A DNA stretch of 64,000 nt from Leuconostoc citreum (GCF_004354555.1 NZ_PUFH01000008.1:1-64000), one strand, 5' to 3'; positions 43,133 through 52,944 are shown, counted from the first letter of the stretch. Program-made: numbers and translations. Notes: a model not told the origin generated them from the letters alone.

Positions 43133-43969
43133 TTATTTATATTTTTCTTCCAACTGACTCATCCATAGGCCTATACTAGTACCTATCAAGAATAATAACG
43201 CACTAGCAATGCCACTGACCAGATTAAAACCACTATAATCGGCAACTGGTGGCACAATAATTAATACAGTTGAGACAATAACAATTCCTAAAATCACATG
43301 ATACACTTTCGCATGATACTGTCTAATCAAAAAATGCATAATCTTTGATAGTAAAAGAAGTGTCACTAAACCACCTAGTGTGATGGGGATGAAAACCCCC
43401 GGATCAGCACGCTTAAAACCCTGAATCATTGGCTTAAACAACCCGAGATACAGCAGAAAATTAGAAGGGCTTAAACCAGGTACAATGACCCCTAATGCAA
43501 TTAAGCCGCCAGCAAGTAACCAAGAAAAGAAATTAACTGGTAATTGGCCAACTAGTCCTGCGACATTATATAAGAACACACCACCAATAATAATTGTGGC
43601 AAACAATACCAACCAATCAGACCAATGACGACCTGTCTTGCTACTTTCTTTAAACAAAGTTGGTAAAGTCCCCACAATTGCCCCAGCAAATCCCCACAAA
43701 ACAACTGCCTTATAAGTCGTCAACAAGTAGGACAACGGATTGCTAAGCAAAATAATACCTACAATGCCACCAAGACCAACCGGCAAGAAATACCAAAAGT
43801 CACGCTTAAAATTTTGACGTACATGAGCCATAAAATCTAACATACGTTCATACAAACCAAGTATTGCTGCGAGTACACCACCTGATACGCCTGGTAAGAT
43901 AAAACCAAGTGCGATAAATATACCCTTAACAAAACGGCTAATCCAATTTTTAATGATTTGATTTTCCAT
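43133..43969 (-). CDS. DUF368 membrane protein (PopT-type polyprenyl-phosphate transporter family)
   Basis: This 278-residue protein has about eight membrane helices. The N-terminal GIFIALGFILPGVSGGVLA (residues 16-34) and a central ALGVIVPGLSPSNFLLYLG (about 158-176) are the paired signatures of DUF368. Members of this family have been reported to return undecaprenyl phosphate across the membrane for cell-envelope synthesis. It is a single gene next to the thi operon, with no shared function evident. The assignment to the family is firm; activity is inferred. Confidence 0.88.
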   Translation of the reverse strand: MENQIIKNWISRFVKGIFIALGFILPGVSGGVLAAILGLYERMLDFMAHVRQNFKRDFWYFLPVGLGGIVGIILLSNPLSYLLTTYKAVVLWGFAGAIVGTLPTLFKESSKTGRHWSDWLVLFATIIIGGVFLYNVAGLVGQLPVNFFSWLLAGGLIALGVIVPGLSPSNFLLYLGLFKPMIQGFKRADPGVFIPITLGGLVTLLLLSKIMHFLIRQYHAKVYHVILGIVIVSTVLIIVPPVADYSGFNLVSGIASALLFLIGTSIGLWMSQLEEKYK

Positions 43970-44022
43970 AATAATAGCCTAACATATTTTTAGAATATAC
44001 TCATTAAATATGTTTTTTCTCA

Positions 44023-44661
44023 TTATGTCCTGTTGCGCCAATCTGCTAATGTTTTTTGGATATCTTCACTTTGACTAATCATGCTAATCACCGCTGCCCC
44101 GTCTACGCCCGTTGATAAAACCTTCGATAAATTATCACGTTGAATCCCACCAATAGCTACAATTGGGTGATGCGCGATGCGAATCAATTGGCTGAGTCCA
44201 GATATGCCAATTGGCGGTTTGGCATCTGACTTACTCGTTGTTGCAAATATTGGGCCGACACCTATATGGTCAATACCCGCTACATGAGCAATTCGCTGGT
44301 ATTCTTGCTGGTTAGACACGGAAACACCGACAAACAAATTGCCAGATTGTTTAATATTATCAACTGGCCGACCATCATCCTGACCAAAATGAATACCATC
44401 AGCAGCAATGGCGTGTGCTAATGCCATATCATCATCGATTACCAGAGGGACATGATATTGCGCTGTTAGTGCGCGTACTTGCTTTGCTAATTGTAACTTT
44501 TTTTGCCCAACTAACGCACCTTGCCCTTTTTCACGATACTGAAATAGGGTAATTCCACTTCGCAATGCCTTATTTAAGATTCTTAAAAATTCTGCTTCGT
44601 CAGCAACATCTTGTGTGCCCATAATGAAATACCGAGCTAACATCGTCTTATCAAATATCAT
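44023..44661 (-). CDS. thiE: Thiamine-phosphate synthase
   Basis: This 212-residue TIM-barrel enzyme joins the thiazole and pyrimidine phosphates. Motifs are FQYREKG (about residues 37-43), DGIHFGQDDGRP and GVGPIFATTSKSDAK with GGI late. It overlaps thiD by 11 bp, with GAGGTG before its ATG. It is the last gene of the riboswitch-controlled salvage operon. Confidence 0.96.
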   Translation of the reverse strand: MIFDKTMLARYFIMGTQDVADEAEFLRILNKALRSGITLFQYREKGQGALVGQKKLQLAKQVRALTAQYHVPLVIDDDMALAHAIAADGIHFGQDDGRPVDNIKQSGNLFVGVSVSNQQEYQRIAHVAGIDHIGVGPIFATTSKSDAKPPIGISGLSQLIRIAHHPIVAIGGIQRDNLSKVLSTGVDGAAVISMISQSEDIQKTLADWRNRT

Positions 44662-45481
44662 AAATCACCTCTGGTTGGTTTTTTATTGTACTTTGGGCTA
44701 GGTGATTTAACGGCCCATAGCGATGACCAACCAAAATACCATCACGAATAGTTGCATCAACATATGTCTTGGCAGCAATAATGGCAGTTTCTAAATCATG
44801 TCCTAGTGCGAGTTGTGCTGTAATCGCAGCGGAAATTGTATCGCCAGTACCATGCGTCCGTGCTGTGTTAAAGCGCTTTGTCCTTAGCCAAAAATGACGA
44901 CCATCTGCCAACAAAATATAATCTAAAACAATTGGTGCATCCCCGTGGCCGCCCTTTAGTAGCACATTTTTTGCGCCCAACGTCTGTAACTGTTGTGCAG
45001 CCAGCATGATATCATCTGTGGTTTTAATTGATAGATGAGTTAATACTTCTGCTTCAGGTAGATTCGGTGTCACTAGTGTTGCCAAAGGCATCAACAGTGT
45101 TTTCACTGCTGAAACAGCCTCATCAGTTAATAGCTGTGCGCCACCTTTAGCAACCATAACAGGGTCTAAAATTAACGGCCCAAAGTTAAATTTAGTCATT
45201 GCTTTTGCCACCGTTTCAACCGTGGCCGTATCGCCTAACATGCCCGTTTTCACCGCACGAATTTTCAAATCATCAGCAACAGCTGACAATTGTGCCATAA
45301 TCATATCTGGTGTAATCATTTGGACTTTTTGAACACCACAAGTATTTTGTGCCGTCACCGACACCACAATATTTGCCCCATAAACACCTTGAGCTGAAAA
45401 TGTATTTAAGTCTGCCGTCATACCTGCGCCACCACTTGAATCTGTGCCAGCTATTGTCATAGCTTGCGGTGTATCATTCAT
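44651..45481 (-). CDS. thiD: Hydroxymethylpyrimidine (phosphate) kinase
   Basis: This 276-residue ribokinase-fold enzyme phosphorylates HMP twice. Motifs are GTDSSGGAGMTADL (residues 12-25), TPNLPEAEVL and THGTGDTISAAI (about 212-223). It overlaps thiM by 8 bp, with AGGAGGTG 7 nt before its start. Confidence 0.96.
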   Translation of the reverse strand: MNDTPQAMTIAGTDSSGGAGMTADLNTFSAQGVYGANIVVSVTAQNTCGVQKVQMITPDMIMAQLSAVADDLKIRAVKTGMLGDTATVETVAKAMTKFNFGPLILDPVMVAKGGAQLLTDEAVSAVKTLLMPLATLVTPNLPEAEVLTHLSIKTTDDIMLAAQQLQTLGAKNVLLKGGHGDAPIVLDYILLADGRHFWLRTKRFNTARTHGTGDTISAAITAQLALGHDLETAIIAAKTYVDATIRDGILVGHRYGPLNHLAQSTIKNQPEVIYDI

Positions 45482-46253
45482 ATTTTTTCACCTCCTTTGC
45501 AATAAATGTTTCAAGCTTGCTTTCTGATAATAAGTATAATTCATCTAATACCTGATTAGCAAAGTAACCAGGTGTGGTTACTTTGTGGCTTGCTGTTAAA
45601 CCAGCTAATTTCATCATAGCCATAGCACGAACAGTGTTGTCCATAGAAATTTCATCACCGTTGAATGCTCCGATTATAGCTGATAATGCATCACCCGTAC
45701 CAACATTGCTAGCTAGTAATGGTACGTTAACTGGTAGCACACGCGTTGTTTTACCGTCAGAAATAACATCGCTAGGGCCACTCATTGCAATAATTGCGCC
45801 GGTTTTATTCGCAGCTAACTGTGCAATCTGCTCTATATTTCCTGATCCAACGGCATCAATACCATGACTGGCAAAATCGATGCCAGCAAACCAGGCAATT
45901 TCGGCAGCATTACCACGAATAATATCAACTTTACTATTTGTGAGCAACTCTTGAACAGGAACGCTTCTAGACGGTATACCTACCGCAACAGGATCCAAAA
46001 CCACTACTGTCTTTGTTTGATTGGCAATTTGTATCAGCTTTACTGTCTCAAGCAGCTCTGCTCGTCGCCAGGTACCAGTATTAACTACCACGGCATCACT
46101 GACAGCAACGAGATCCGAAAACTCTGCCACTTCTCGTGCCATAATTGGCGAGCCACCAATAACATTAACAGCATTTGCAACAAACTGCGGTGTCACATAG
46201 TTAGCATAATTAAATACTAAAGGTGTTGTTTCTTTTAATGTTGATAACTTCAT
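45474..46253 (-). CDS. thiM: Hydroxyethylthiazole kinase
   Basis: This 259-residue kinase salvages thiazole. Motifs are NYVTPQFVANAVNVIGGSP (about residues 17-35; N-terminal Asn-rich segment), VVLDPVAVG and GTGDALSA with an Asp late (about 197-204). It overlaps thiW by 4 bp. Confidence 0.95.
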   Translation of the reverse strand: MKLSTLKETTPLVFNYANYVTPQFVANAVNVIGGSPIMAREVAEFSDLVAVSDAVVVNTGTWRRAELLETVKLIQIANQTKTVVVLDPVAVGIPSRSVPVQELLTNSKVDIIRGNAAEIAWFAGIDFASHGIDAVGSGNIEQIAQLAANKTGAIIAMSGPSDVISDGKTTRVLPVNVPLLASNVGTGDALSAIIGAFNGDEISMDNTVRAMAMMKLAGLTASHKVTTPGYFANQVLDELYLLSESKLETFIAKEVKKYE

Positions 46254-46774
46254 ATTTTTAATTCTCCAATCAATTGCGACAAAATTTTTGTGCCCGCCAC
46301 AGCTTTTAAAAACAAATAAGCTAGTATGGCACCAAAAACCGATGCTGGCAGAAAAAACGGTATATAAAAATAAAAATGTGGTACTTTAACATGATAAAGC
46401 CAAGTCATTATTGGCGCGGAAACAATAGCTGAAATAATGCCTGTTCCAACGATTTCACCCAGAACCGCGGCTAGGTAGTTGTCCGTTAGACGATATAATA
46501 GACCAGCTAGCGCTGCACCAAAAACCGCGCCTGTAATAGCTAAAATTGGGCGTCCTTCTAATACCATCCGCAAGCCACCTGTTAAAAAGGCAACACCAAT
46601 TGCATACCAGGGTCCTAATAGTACAGCTGTAATAACGTTAAAAAAATGTTGAAAAGGGGCCATATTAGGTAATACAACAATACTAGACGTTGCAAACGAT
46701 AGTGCGGTTAACACACCAGCTATGCTGATTTGACGTAATGTTTTATGGCTACCCGATTTTACTGTTATCTCCAA
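46250..46774 (-). CDS. thiW: ThiW, thiazole-specific ECF S-component
   Basis: This 174-residue membrane protein with five or six helices resembles ThiW, the substrate-binding part of a thiazole ECF transporter, which uses a shared EcfAAT module encoded elsewhere. Its start is probably the TTG at 46774, with AAAGGAG 6 nt before it. It is the first gene after the TPP riboswitch and is followed by thiM, which uses its substrate. Confidence 0.92.
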   Translation of the reverse strand: MEITVKSGSHKTLRQISIAGVLTALSFATSSIVVLPNMAPFQHFFNVITAVLLGPWYAIGVAFLTGGLRMVLEGRPILAITGAVFGAALAGLLYRLTDNYLAAVLGEIVGTGIISAIVSAPIMTWLYHVKVPHFYFYIPFFLPASVFGAILAYLFLKAVAGTKILSQLIGELKI

Positions 46775-46819
46775 AACATACTCCTTTTACCTATTAGCAT
46801 GCCACCATATGAGCAATCA

Positions 46820-46860
46820 AAAAGCCGCTACTTATTTACGCTGGAAATAAGTAACGGCTA
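46820..46860 (-). terminator. Expression-platform terminator of the TPP riboswitch
   Basis: A 15-bp stem (46823-46837 with 46845-46859) with a 7-nt loop, one G-U mismatch position and a following TTTTTG on the minus strand lies between the riboswitch and thiW. It should form when TPP is bound. Confidence 0.85.
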
Positions 46861-46893
46861 CCAAAAAAACGTGCTTTATTAGTACCATTAGTG

Positions 46894-46972
46894 TATCTCC
46901 CTTCGCGCGCATGACCACGATCAGGTTCAATGGGTATTTCTCAGCCAATAAAGGCACCCCAGATAGGTTTAT
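46894..46972 (-). promoter_or_regulatory. TPP riboswitch
   Basis: On the minus strand, GGGGTGCC, GGCTGAGA, ATACCC, TTGAACCTGATC and the final GCGCGAAGGGA are all present in order. These are the THI-box core motifs. The riboswitch and its terminator precede thiWMDE, so the operon should be on only when TPP is low. Confidence 0.95.
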
Positions 46973-47031
46973 TTAGTTTATGGCATAATTGTAACCTAGC
47001 TTAACACGATATGCAAGATTCAATTTAAGGC

Positions 47032-47535
47032 TTACCATGTTTTATCATCAAAATCACGCATTTGCTGCGTCAATGATAATTGTGATTCAGAGGTCACCCG
47101 ACTATAACTTGTAGTATATGGGTTTTTCATTAAGTGTTTCATTTGTGCAAATAAATCACTGGCTAAAAAATCAGCTAGTGCATCGTGATCCGGCCAAAAA
47201 GTCCATAGCATGAAGTCAGCTTTACCATTACTATTTTGCGCTAAAATTGCGTGGTTCGGCACGAGTTGCTTGATTAATTCATCGTTATGTTCTTTGCTTT
47301 GAAAAGCAATTTGATGTACCACATCGCCAACTATGGGCGACTTAACGATGCGACTATCAAAAGACATTGGTCTCTGAAATTTCGCAACCAAGTCAGGAGC
47401 GTCCAACAACAAGACGTTTGTTCCAGCTAGTTGTGACTCTTTACCCAAATAAAAAAAGTTGTCTGCATGTTGCGCTTGCATTGCAAGTAATGTTGCAGGT
47501 TCTTGTTCCGGTGTTAAAATTAAATTGATTTTCAT
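47032..47535 (-). CDS. Protein of unknown function in the MoxR/VWA cluster
   Basis: This 167-residue soluble protein has no clear family. The middle (residues about 80-150) alternates strands and helices in a way that recalls small antibiotic-biosynthesis monooxygenase-like dimers (FMLWTFWPDHDALADFL), but I see no conserved catalytic residues. It overlaps the upstream small gene by 4 bp and so is the last gene of the cluster. Confidence 0.6.
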   Translation of the reverse strand: MKINLILTPEQEPATLLAMQAQHADNFFYLGKESQLAGTNVLLLDAPDLVAKFQRPMSFDSRIVKSPIVGDVVHQIAFQSKEHNDELIKQLVPNHAILAQNSNGKADFMLWTFWPDHDALADFLASDLFAQMKHLMKNPYTTSYSRVTSESQLSLTQQMRDFDDKTW

Positions 47536-47828
47536 AAGAATGGCTCCTTTAACGCATTCACGACATTTGATGATAAACGTGCTTGATGAGATAAAATAAA
47601 GTGTTGTACACCAGAAAAAGTTGTCAAATCAACCTCAGGTTTAATAACATGGGCAGCAGCAAGCTTTTTCGCAAAGGTTATATCAGCCTGCGTCATCATA
47701 CTAACGCCCCATGAATCATTTAATAAAAGTGACTCCCATTGATTTGTCAATATTGCCTCGGCGCGTCTGAAACGACTGTCTTTATCAATAAAGCTACGTA
47801 AATCCATCGGCTCTAATTTTTTATCCAT
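47532..47828 (-). CDS. Small protein of the MoxR/VWA cluster, unknown function
   Basis: From the chosen ATG the protein has about 98 residues and is helix-rich and charged. A GTG start at 47852 is possible; a strong AGGAGGTG lies there but overlaps that GTG, while the ATG is about 20 nt further, so the true start is uncertain. It lies between the VWA protein and the 167-residue protein and is translationally linked to both. Its role is unknown. Confidence 0.6.
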   Translation of the reverse strand: MDKKLEPMDLRSFIDKDSRFRRAEAILTNQWESLLLNDSWGVSMMTQADITFAKKLAAAHVIKPEVDLTTFSGVQHFILSHQARLSSNVVNALKEPFL

Positions 47829-47855
47829 ATGTTCGCTTAAAATTTTCCTCACCTC

Positions 47856-49025
47856 CTATGCCAAATCAATTGGTATCATTTTTCCAAATGGTTGCTTAAT
47901 ACTTAAGCGCTTTCCACGAGGTAATAGCCAATATACTTGATGAAAATTTGTTGATAAAGCAGTGTGCTCACCATCACCATCGGTTAAAATAACGATAACG
48001 GTCCGCATTGGCTCATAGTGTTTTGCTACAAGCATATCAAAGATACATTGAAATGATGTACCCCCACCTGCATGTCTGACCCATTGTTTAATACGCTTAA
48101 CAACATGCACTGTTGTATCAAAAGAAAATATTTGTATATTTGCATCGAACTGCTTCGTAATCTGTGCCACTTGCGCCAACATCATACTCACTTGGTGATT
48201 AGATATCGAAGCAGAATTATCAACAAAAATTATCAATTGTAATGCATAAGTACTGAGTTCTCCTGGCAAATCTAAACGATAGGCTTGACGTCGGTTAAAT
48301 CGTGCACGTGTTGTTTTACGGCGATTAGGTATAGCACTTAATCCTGCACGTAAAATCGCTCGCCAATGACGTTTGGGTACCATAATTTCATCAATCCGTT
48401 GCTGGATACTTCCCGGCAACTGTCCTCGACCGGAACGTTGTGCATCTTTTTGTGCCTGTCTGATGACTGTCTCTAATGCTGCCTCGGCTTCATCTAATGA
48501 TACACCAGCACTTTGCCATTCTTCATGGCCTGAATAATTGCCAGCATATTGTGGTAATAACTTATCATCGAGTTCCGCCAGTTGTGCAATATACTGCGCA
48601 GAATCTTGATATGGTGGTAACAGCTTACCATAAATCCCCAAGATGGTCTGTAACGTGATGGCCTCTGGCAGGTCACCTAAATGTGATGGCAAATATTGAT
48701 TGACTGCTATATCCGTTCCTAAATTAACCAATTGACGACGTTGCTTTCTATCAAAAGCATAGCGAGTTGGATGAGCCCAAACAATATGTAATGCCTCATG
48801 AGCCAATGCTAATGCAACTTGATTATGATTACTAAATTGACGGTTAAATCGGGTTGGATTCACAATCAAAAACCAACGATGTGCTTGCCATCTCAGCTGC
48901 AAGGCCGTCAATGCTTTTTCGTCATCATCGCGTGCTAAATTCATCACAATATTACCATACAGCGGTGAAACATCTAAAAGTGTTTTGATGCCATCAACAA
49001 TCAGATTGTTATTTAAATTTGTCAT
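47856..49025 (-). CDS. Metallopeptidase-like/VWA domain protein (DUF2201 type)
   Basis: This 389-residue protein has an N-terminal zinc-peptidase-like segment, ALAHEALHIVWAHP (HEALH, about residues 74-78), and a C-terminal von Willebrand A domain with a MIDAS-like DNSAS (about residues 268-272) and a conserved DGDGEH. Proteins of this kind pair with MoxR-type AAA ATPases and are thought to act in protein-complex assembly or metal insertion. It overlaps the ATPase gene by 4 bp, which supports a joint function. Its substrates are unknown. Confidence 0.85.
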   Translation of the reverse strand: MTNLNNNLIVDGIKTLLDVSPLYGNIVMNLARDDDEKALTALQLRWQAHRWFLIVNPTRFNRQFSNHNQVALALAHEALHIVWAHPTRYAFDRKQRRQLVNLGTDIAVNQYLPSHLGDLPEAITLQTILGIYGKLLPPYQDSAQYIAQLAELDDKLLPQYAGNYSGHEEWQSAGVSLDEAEAALETVIRQAQKDAQRSGRGQLPGSIQQRIDEIMVPKRHWRAILRAGLSAIPNRRKTTRARFNRRQAYRLDLPGELSTYALQLIIFVDNSASISNHQVSMMLAQVAQITKQFDANIQIFSFDTTVHVVKRIKQWVRHAGGGTSFQCIFDMLVAKHYEPMRTVIVILTDGDGEHTALSTNFHQVYWLLPRGKRLSIKQPFGKMIPIDLA

Positions 49026-50179
49026 CGTGTCGCAATATCCATAATTTGCTGATACAAAACATTGGCATAATGCGCATCAGAAGCATACAAATCATCTAAA
49101 ATCGGGGCACTTGTCATTTGCTTAACTAAAGCATATTGCCCATCTGGTGATACCAAACCTAATAATTCACTAAATCGCCCAGCGTTATTATCAGTAGTCA
49201 TATTAGCTGTTAATAATAATGTCTTCATAACGCTTAATTTTTGAATATCGGAAAGTTTTTCAAACGTTAATCGAATTGTCTTAGGTAACTGCGGTCCCAC
49301 CGGTTCTGTCTCAAAAACATCTGCTGCCGTTAGACTAGGTGTCTGTTCACGAACAAACGTCACAAATTGCGTAGCAACTTGATGGCCTAAATCACCAGCC
49401 ACAATATCAAATAGCAGTTGGTCTTGCATAGGCGTTGCTAGTTGTCGTAACTCGTACAAATTATCAGATACACGTTGCCATGCGCGCGGCGTTGGGTTCA
49501 AGTCAATTTGTCTGACTTCTGGATATAAGAGCGTGGCGTGCTGCGAAATAAATTGTCTTACCAGTGGATGAATGTGCTCTCGATGCTGAGTTTGTTCTTG
49601 CTTAGCCCAATCTAACCAATCAGTCACTGAAACCGACATAACCAAACGCGTGGTACGATCTTTAATGGCAGCATCGGAAGTCTGCACAGCATATTCTGAG
49701 TCTTCAAACCCAGTCATCGAATCATCTGGGTTTTCTGCTAGAACTAATTTGACATTTTGGGGTAAAATCAAATCATTTATCTGACGCTGTAAAACCAAAT
49801 TCATGAGCTCACCTTGCACAGCTTGTGACCCACGATTGAATTCATCTAGAAACCAAATGATGGGTTTTTCTGGGTTGGCCTCAGCTTGTTGAATAATTTG
49901 AATCAACGTATGGGTATAACCAAATTGAACATCCGCTAAACGACCATAATTTTTCGTCGTTATAAAAGCTGCATCAGTTAATGGTGGTATAGGTATCGCT
50001 AAATCCCCTTTTTCAGATAGTGATACCACTGTTGTAAATAGTGTTGCATTTAAACGCTTAGCAACAGTTTGTACAAGTGCTGATTTCCCAATCCCCGCTT
50101 CGCCAACAATTGTTGGCACATTGCCACCCTTTAAGATCAAAGGCACAGCTGTTAATAGTTGTTGAAATGATAATGCCAT
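49022..50179 (-). CDS. MoxR-type AAA+ ATPase
   Basis: This 385-residue ATPase has Walker A GEAGIGKSA (residues 24-32), Walker B IIWFLDEFNRG (about 105-115), LAENPDD (sensor 1) and a C-terminal lid. MoxR ATPases work with VWA partners as chaperones in complex assembly; the next gene encodes such a partner. The start is at 50179. The cluster faces away from the NAD(P)-binding gene. Confidence 0.9.
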   Translation of the reverse strand: MALSFQQLLTAVPLILKGGNVPTIVGEAGIGKSALVQTVAKRLNATLFTTVVSLSEKGDLAIPIPPLTDAAFITTKNYGRLADVQFGYTHTLIQIIQQAEANPEKPIIWFLDEFNRGSQAVQGELMNLVLQRQINDLILPQNVKLVLAENPDDSMTGFEDSEYAVQTSDAAIKDRTTRLVMSVSVTDWLDWAKQEQTQHREHIHPLVRQFISQHATLLYPEVRQIDLNPTPRAWQRVSDNLYELRQLATPMQDQLLFDIVAGDLGHQVATQFVTFVREQTPSLTAADVFETEPVGPQLPKTIRLTFEKLSDIQKLSVMKTLLLTANMTTDNNAGRFSELLGLVSPDGQYALVKQMTSAPILDDLYASDAHYANVLYQQIMDIATR

Positions 50180-50243
50180 ATTTTGCCCTCTTTTACTTAA
50201 CTCAATTTTACCGCTAATTTGTTTTTCATGCTAAAATAAAGAC

Positions 50244-50861
50244 ATGACAAAACTACTTATTCTCGGTGCTAACGGTCAGATTGCTAAACTCGTCGTCCCT
50301 ATGTTAGCTAATACCGATGTACAATCTACTTTAACTTCATTACATGGACGTTCTGACAAGAATATTCAAACACTTGACGCTGTCAATGAAACGCAGTTAG
50401 TCTCTATGTTAAAAGATATTGATATCGTTTATGCAAATATCGGTGCAGAAGGACGACAAAAAACAGCCGCTAACAGTGTTGTTAATGCTATGCATCTAGC
50501 TGGCGTGCGCCGCTTAATTTGGGTTGCCACGGTTGGTGTTCATGATGAATTACCTCAAAAACAAAGTGATTTATGGGCAAATATACTCGGCACAACAGAT
50601 AATGAAAATACCTACATGGGTGATCAGGCCGCAGCTGTGAAAAGGATTATGACTTCTGGTTTAGACTATACAGTTATTCGTCCAAATGAATTAATTGATG
50701 ATAATATCATGCAACAGTTAACTATTCAAACGGATCCAAAAGAAATAATTCAAGGTGGTCCGGTTACCCGAGTAAGTGTTGCTGAATTTATTACGCAAAT
50801 TATTTTAAATCCGACAACCTACAATAGCATGTCTGTTGCTATTTCTAATAAAACAAATTAA
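50244..50861 (+). CDS. NAD(P)-binding protein, NmrA/SDR-like
   Basis: This 205-residue protein has an N-terminal Rossmann motif, LILGANGQIAKLV (residues 4-16), a VYANIGAEGR segment and a late tyrosine-rich region. It resembles atypical short-chain dehydrogenases such as YwnB, which act as quinone or NADPH sensors; no clear catalytic Tyr-x3-Lys is seen. It may be a redox sensor rather than an enzyme. It is transcribed away from the MoxR gene. Confidence 0.85.
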   Translation: MTKLLILGANGQIAKLVVPMLANTDVQSTLTSLHGRSDKNIQTLDAVNETQLVSMLKDIDIVYANIGAEGRQKTAANSVVNAMHLAGVRRLIWVATVGVHDELPQKQSDLWANILGTTDNENTYMGDQAAAVKRIMTSGLDYTVIRPNELIDDNIMQQLTIQTDPKEIIQGGPVTRVSVAEFITQIILNPTTYNSMSVAISNKTN

Positions 50862-50892
50862 AACACGAGCCACTAAAGTGGCTCGTGTTTTA
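50860..50892. terminator. Bidirectional terminator between convergent genes
   Basis: A 14-bp stem (CACGAGCCAC with GTGGCTCGTG plus A/T base) with a 4-nt TAAA loop and flanking A/T-runs separates the NAD(P)-binding gene from the PBP gene. Confidence 0.9.
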
Positions 50893-50895
50893 ATT

Positions 50896-52944
50896 TTACT
50901 TTGGTTTTTCGGCAACATATTTCCAATAAGCATCAATAATTTTAGCTGATATCTTACCGTTAGTACCATCTAAGTAGTTATTCATACCCGGAATGGCCAT
51001 TGCAACAGCAAATGGTTGGCCTGGTACGTAAGCTACCATTGATTCAGTATACGTATCATGTCCATTAGTTTTGGTTTCCGCAGTTCCTGTTTTTGCGTAA
51101 ACATGGGGCTGTAATTTGTGCATATCGCTACCACCCGTGTTCCAAGGATCGGAACCATTGGCTACACGTTCCATACCATTTTTAATGACTTGCCATTCAT
51201 CAGCGGTAAGATTAACTTGGCCTTGAATATTTGGTGTTGCGGTCCAAACAGTTTTTTGCGTATCGCTATTTGGCATGCTTTGCTGGACAGCTCCAACGAC
51301 ATGTGGCGCTACAAGATAACCACCATTAGCAATTGTTGATACATAACGCGCTAATTGTAAAGTCGTATAAGAATCATATTGTCCAAACGAGGCATACAAA
51401 TACTTTCCACGTGCCTCACCGGTCGTTGGTCCGCGATAACCAGCGGTCTCACCAGAAATATCAATTCCAGTCTTAGTACCTAGTCCAAACTGACCAAACC
51501 CATTGCGTAATGTTTGAAAGGCATCTGGTTGCAAAGCTAATGGTGATCCTGGACTATAGGTTTGACCACCAATTTTCATACCTAACTGTACAAAATAAGT
51601 GTTGGAAGAACGCTCAAATGCGGTTCCAGCATCAATAGGCACTGGTGCTCCGGATTTGTTCCAGTAAGAGGTAATTTCAGGTGTCCCAGCAATTTTAATC
51701 GCTTGATCATTTAGCACTGTGTTACTAGGTGATATAACCCCTTTTTGAAAGGCTGTTGCCATCACTGCTGGCTTAACAACAGATCCCATCACAATTGCAT
51801 GATTCATATTACCTAATGGGTCAGCCGTTTTTTGACCCGTTTCGTAATTGCGATCAACACCTGCCATTGCATAAATACCGCCAGTGAAAGGATTAATGAC
51901 TGTCGCATAAGCGCCTTCCACATCACCGCCAGGCACATTGTCTTCCAAAATCTTTTGAACCTCACTTTGGAAACGTGCGTTGATTGTCAATTTTACATTA
52001 TCACCGGCTTGCCCGTTATATTTAATTTGTGATGATTTAACCTGACCATTACTGCCAGTTGTCACTAGGGTTTGAGATGCTGAGCCTTTCAAAATTGATT
52101 CATAGCCCATTTCTAAACTAGAATTACCAACCGGCTCATTTTGTGAGTAGCCTTGTGCCAAAAGTGTGTGTAACTTACTTTCTGGCAAACCTGTCGCCTC
52201 ATTGGTTACTGTACCAACCAAGGCTTTAAATTCATCCCCCTCAGGATATTGGCGTGACCAGCTTGTTCCAAGCTTCACACCAGGAAAGTCACTTAATCGC
52301 TCGCCAACTTCAGCTAACTCTGTGTTCGTTACCCCTGATTCTTTAATAAAAGTAGTTGATAATGTGTAAGCGCCACTCATGCGCTGGAAAATCATGGCAG
52401 CATTGCTATCAACGTTATCAGCTAAGTGATTTTGCTGTACATAAGCCACCATATATTTATTAATTTGGTCTGGCGTCAGCGTACTCTTCTGTTTCTGATA
52501 TTTTTTGACCATAATGGCCGATAATTTTGTATTATTTTTGTTATCGGCTAAATAAAAGTCAACTTTAGCCCGCTCACTTAGCCGCTGTGTATCAACTGCT
52601 ACTATTTTCCCAAGCTTAATAGCCGTTTGCCGCATTGTTGGTGCTGTCACTGCCGTCCCACGTGTAAACGTAATAGCAGCCTGTGCCTTGTTACCAACAA
52701 TAACTTTTCCAGTTGCATCATAGAACATACCGCGCGGAACGTTACCCTTTTCAATGGTTTCATCACTACGGTTTACTTCTCCCTGATAATATGCACCTTG
52801 TTTGATTGTCAGAAATGCTAACTGAATAATGAGTGCTATCATTAAGGTGAGTGAAATACCCAATAATATGTTTAAACGTACGGGTAGATTACCACTAGCA
52901 CTATTTTTTTTATCACGATCTTCTAAGTAAGGATTACGCTTCAT
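50896..52944 (-). CDS. Class B penicillin-binding protein (PBP2b/PbpA-like transpeptidase)
   Basis: This 682-residue protein has a membrane anchor (about residues 25-47), a dimerisation domain (about 60-300) and a transpeptidase domain with SVVK (S388 to K391), SSN (446-448) and KTG (618-620). It cross-links peptidoglycan. I prefer the ATG at 52944, after GGGGTC, over a TTG start at 52956. It is a single-gene unit with a terminator at its end. It could be the elongation-type PBP2b; a monofunctional transpeptidase role is certain from the motifs. Confidence 0.93.
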   Translation of the reverse strand: MKRNPYLEDRDKKNSASGNLPVRLNILLGISLTLMIALIIQLAFLTIKQGAYYQGEVNRSDETIEKGNVPRGMFYDATGKVIVGNKAQAAITFTRGTAVTAPTMRQTAIKLGKIVAVDTQRLSERAKVDFYLADNKNNTKLSAIMVKKYQKQKSTLTPDQINKYMVAYVQQNHLADNVDSNAAMIFQRMSGAYTLSTTFIKESGVTNTELAEVGERLSDFPGVKLGTSWSRQYPEGDEFKALVGTVTNEATGLPESKLHTLLAQGYSQNEPVGNSSLEMGYESILKGSASQTLVTTGSNGQVKSSQIKYNGQAGDNVKLTINARFQSEVQKILEDNVPGGDVEGAYATVINPFTGGIYAMAGVDRNYETGQKTADPLGNMNHAIVMGSVVKPAVMATAFQKGVISPSNTVLNDQAIKIAGTPEITSYWNKSGAPVPIDAGTAFERSSNTYFVQLGMKIGGQTYSPGSPLALQPDAFQTLRNGFGQFGLGTKTGIDISGETAGYRGPTTGEARGKYLYASFGQYDSYTTLQLARYVSTIANGGYLVAPHVVGAVQQSMPNSDTQKTVWTATPNIQGQVNLTADEWQVIKNGMERVANGSDPWNTGGSDMHKLQPHVYAKTGTAETKTNGHDTYTESMVAYVPGQPFAVAMAIPGMNNYLDGTNGKISAKIIDAYWKYVAEKPK

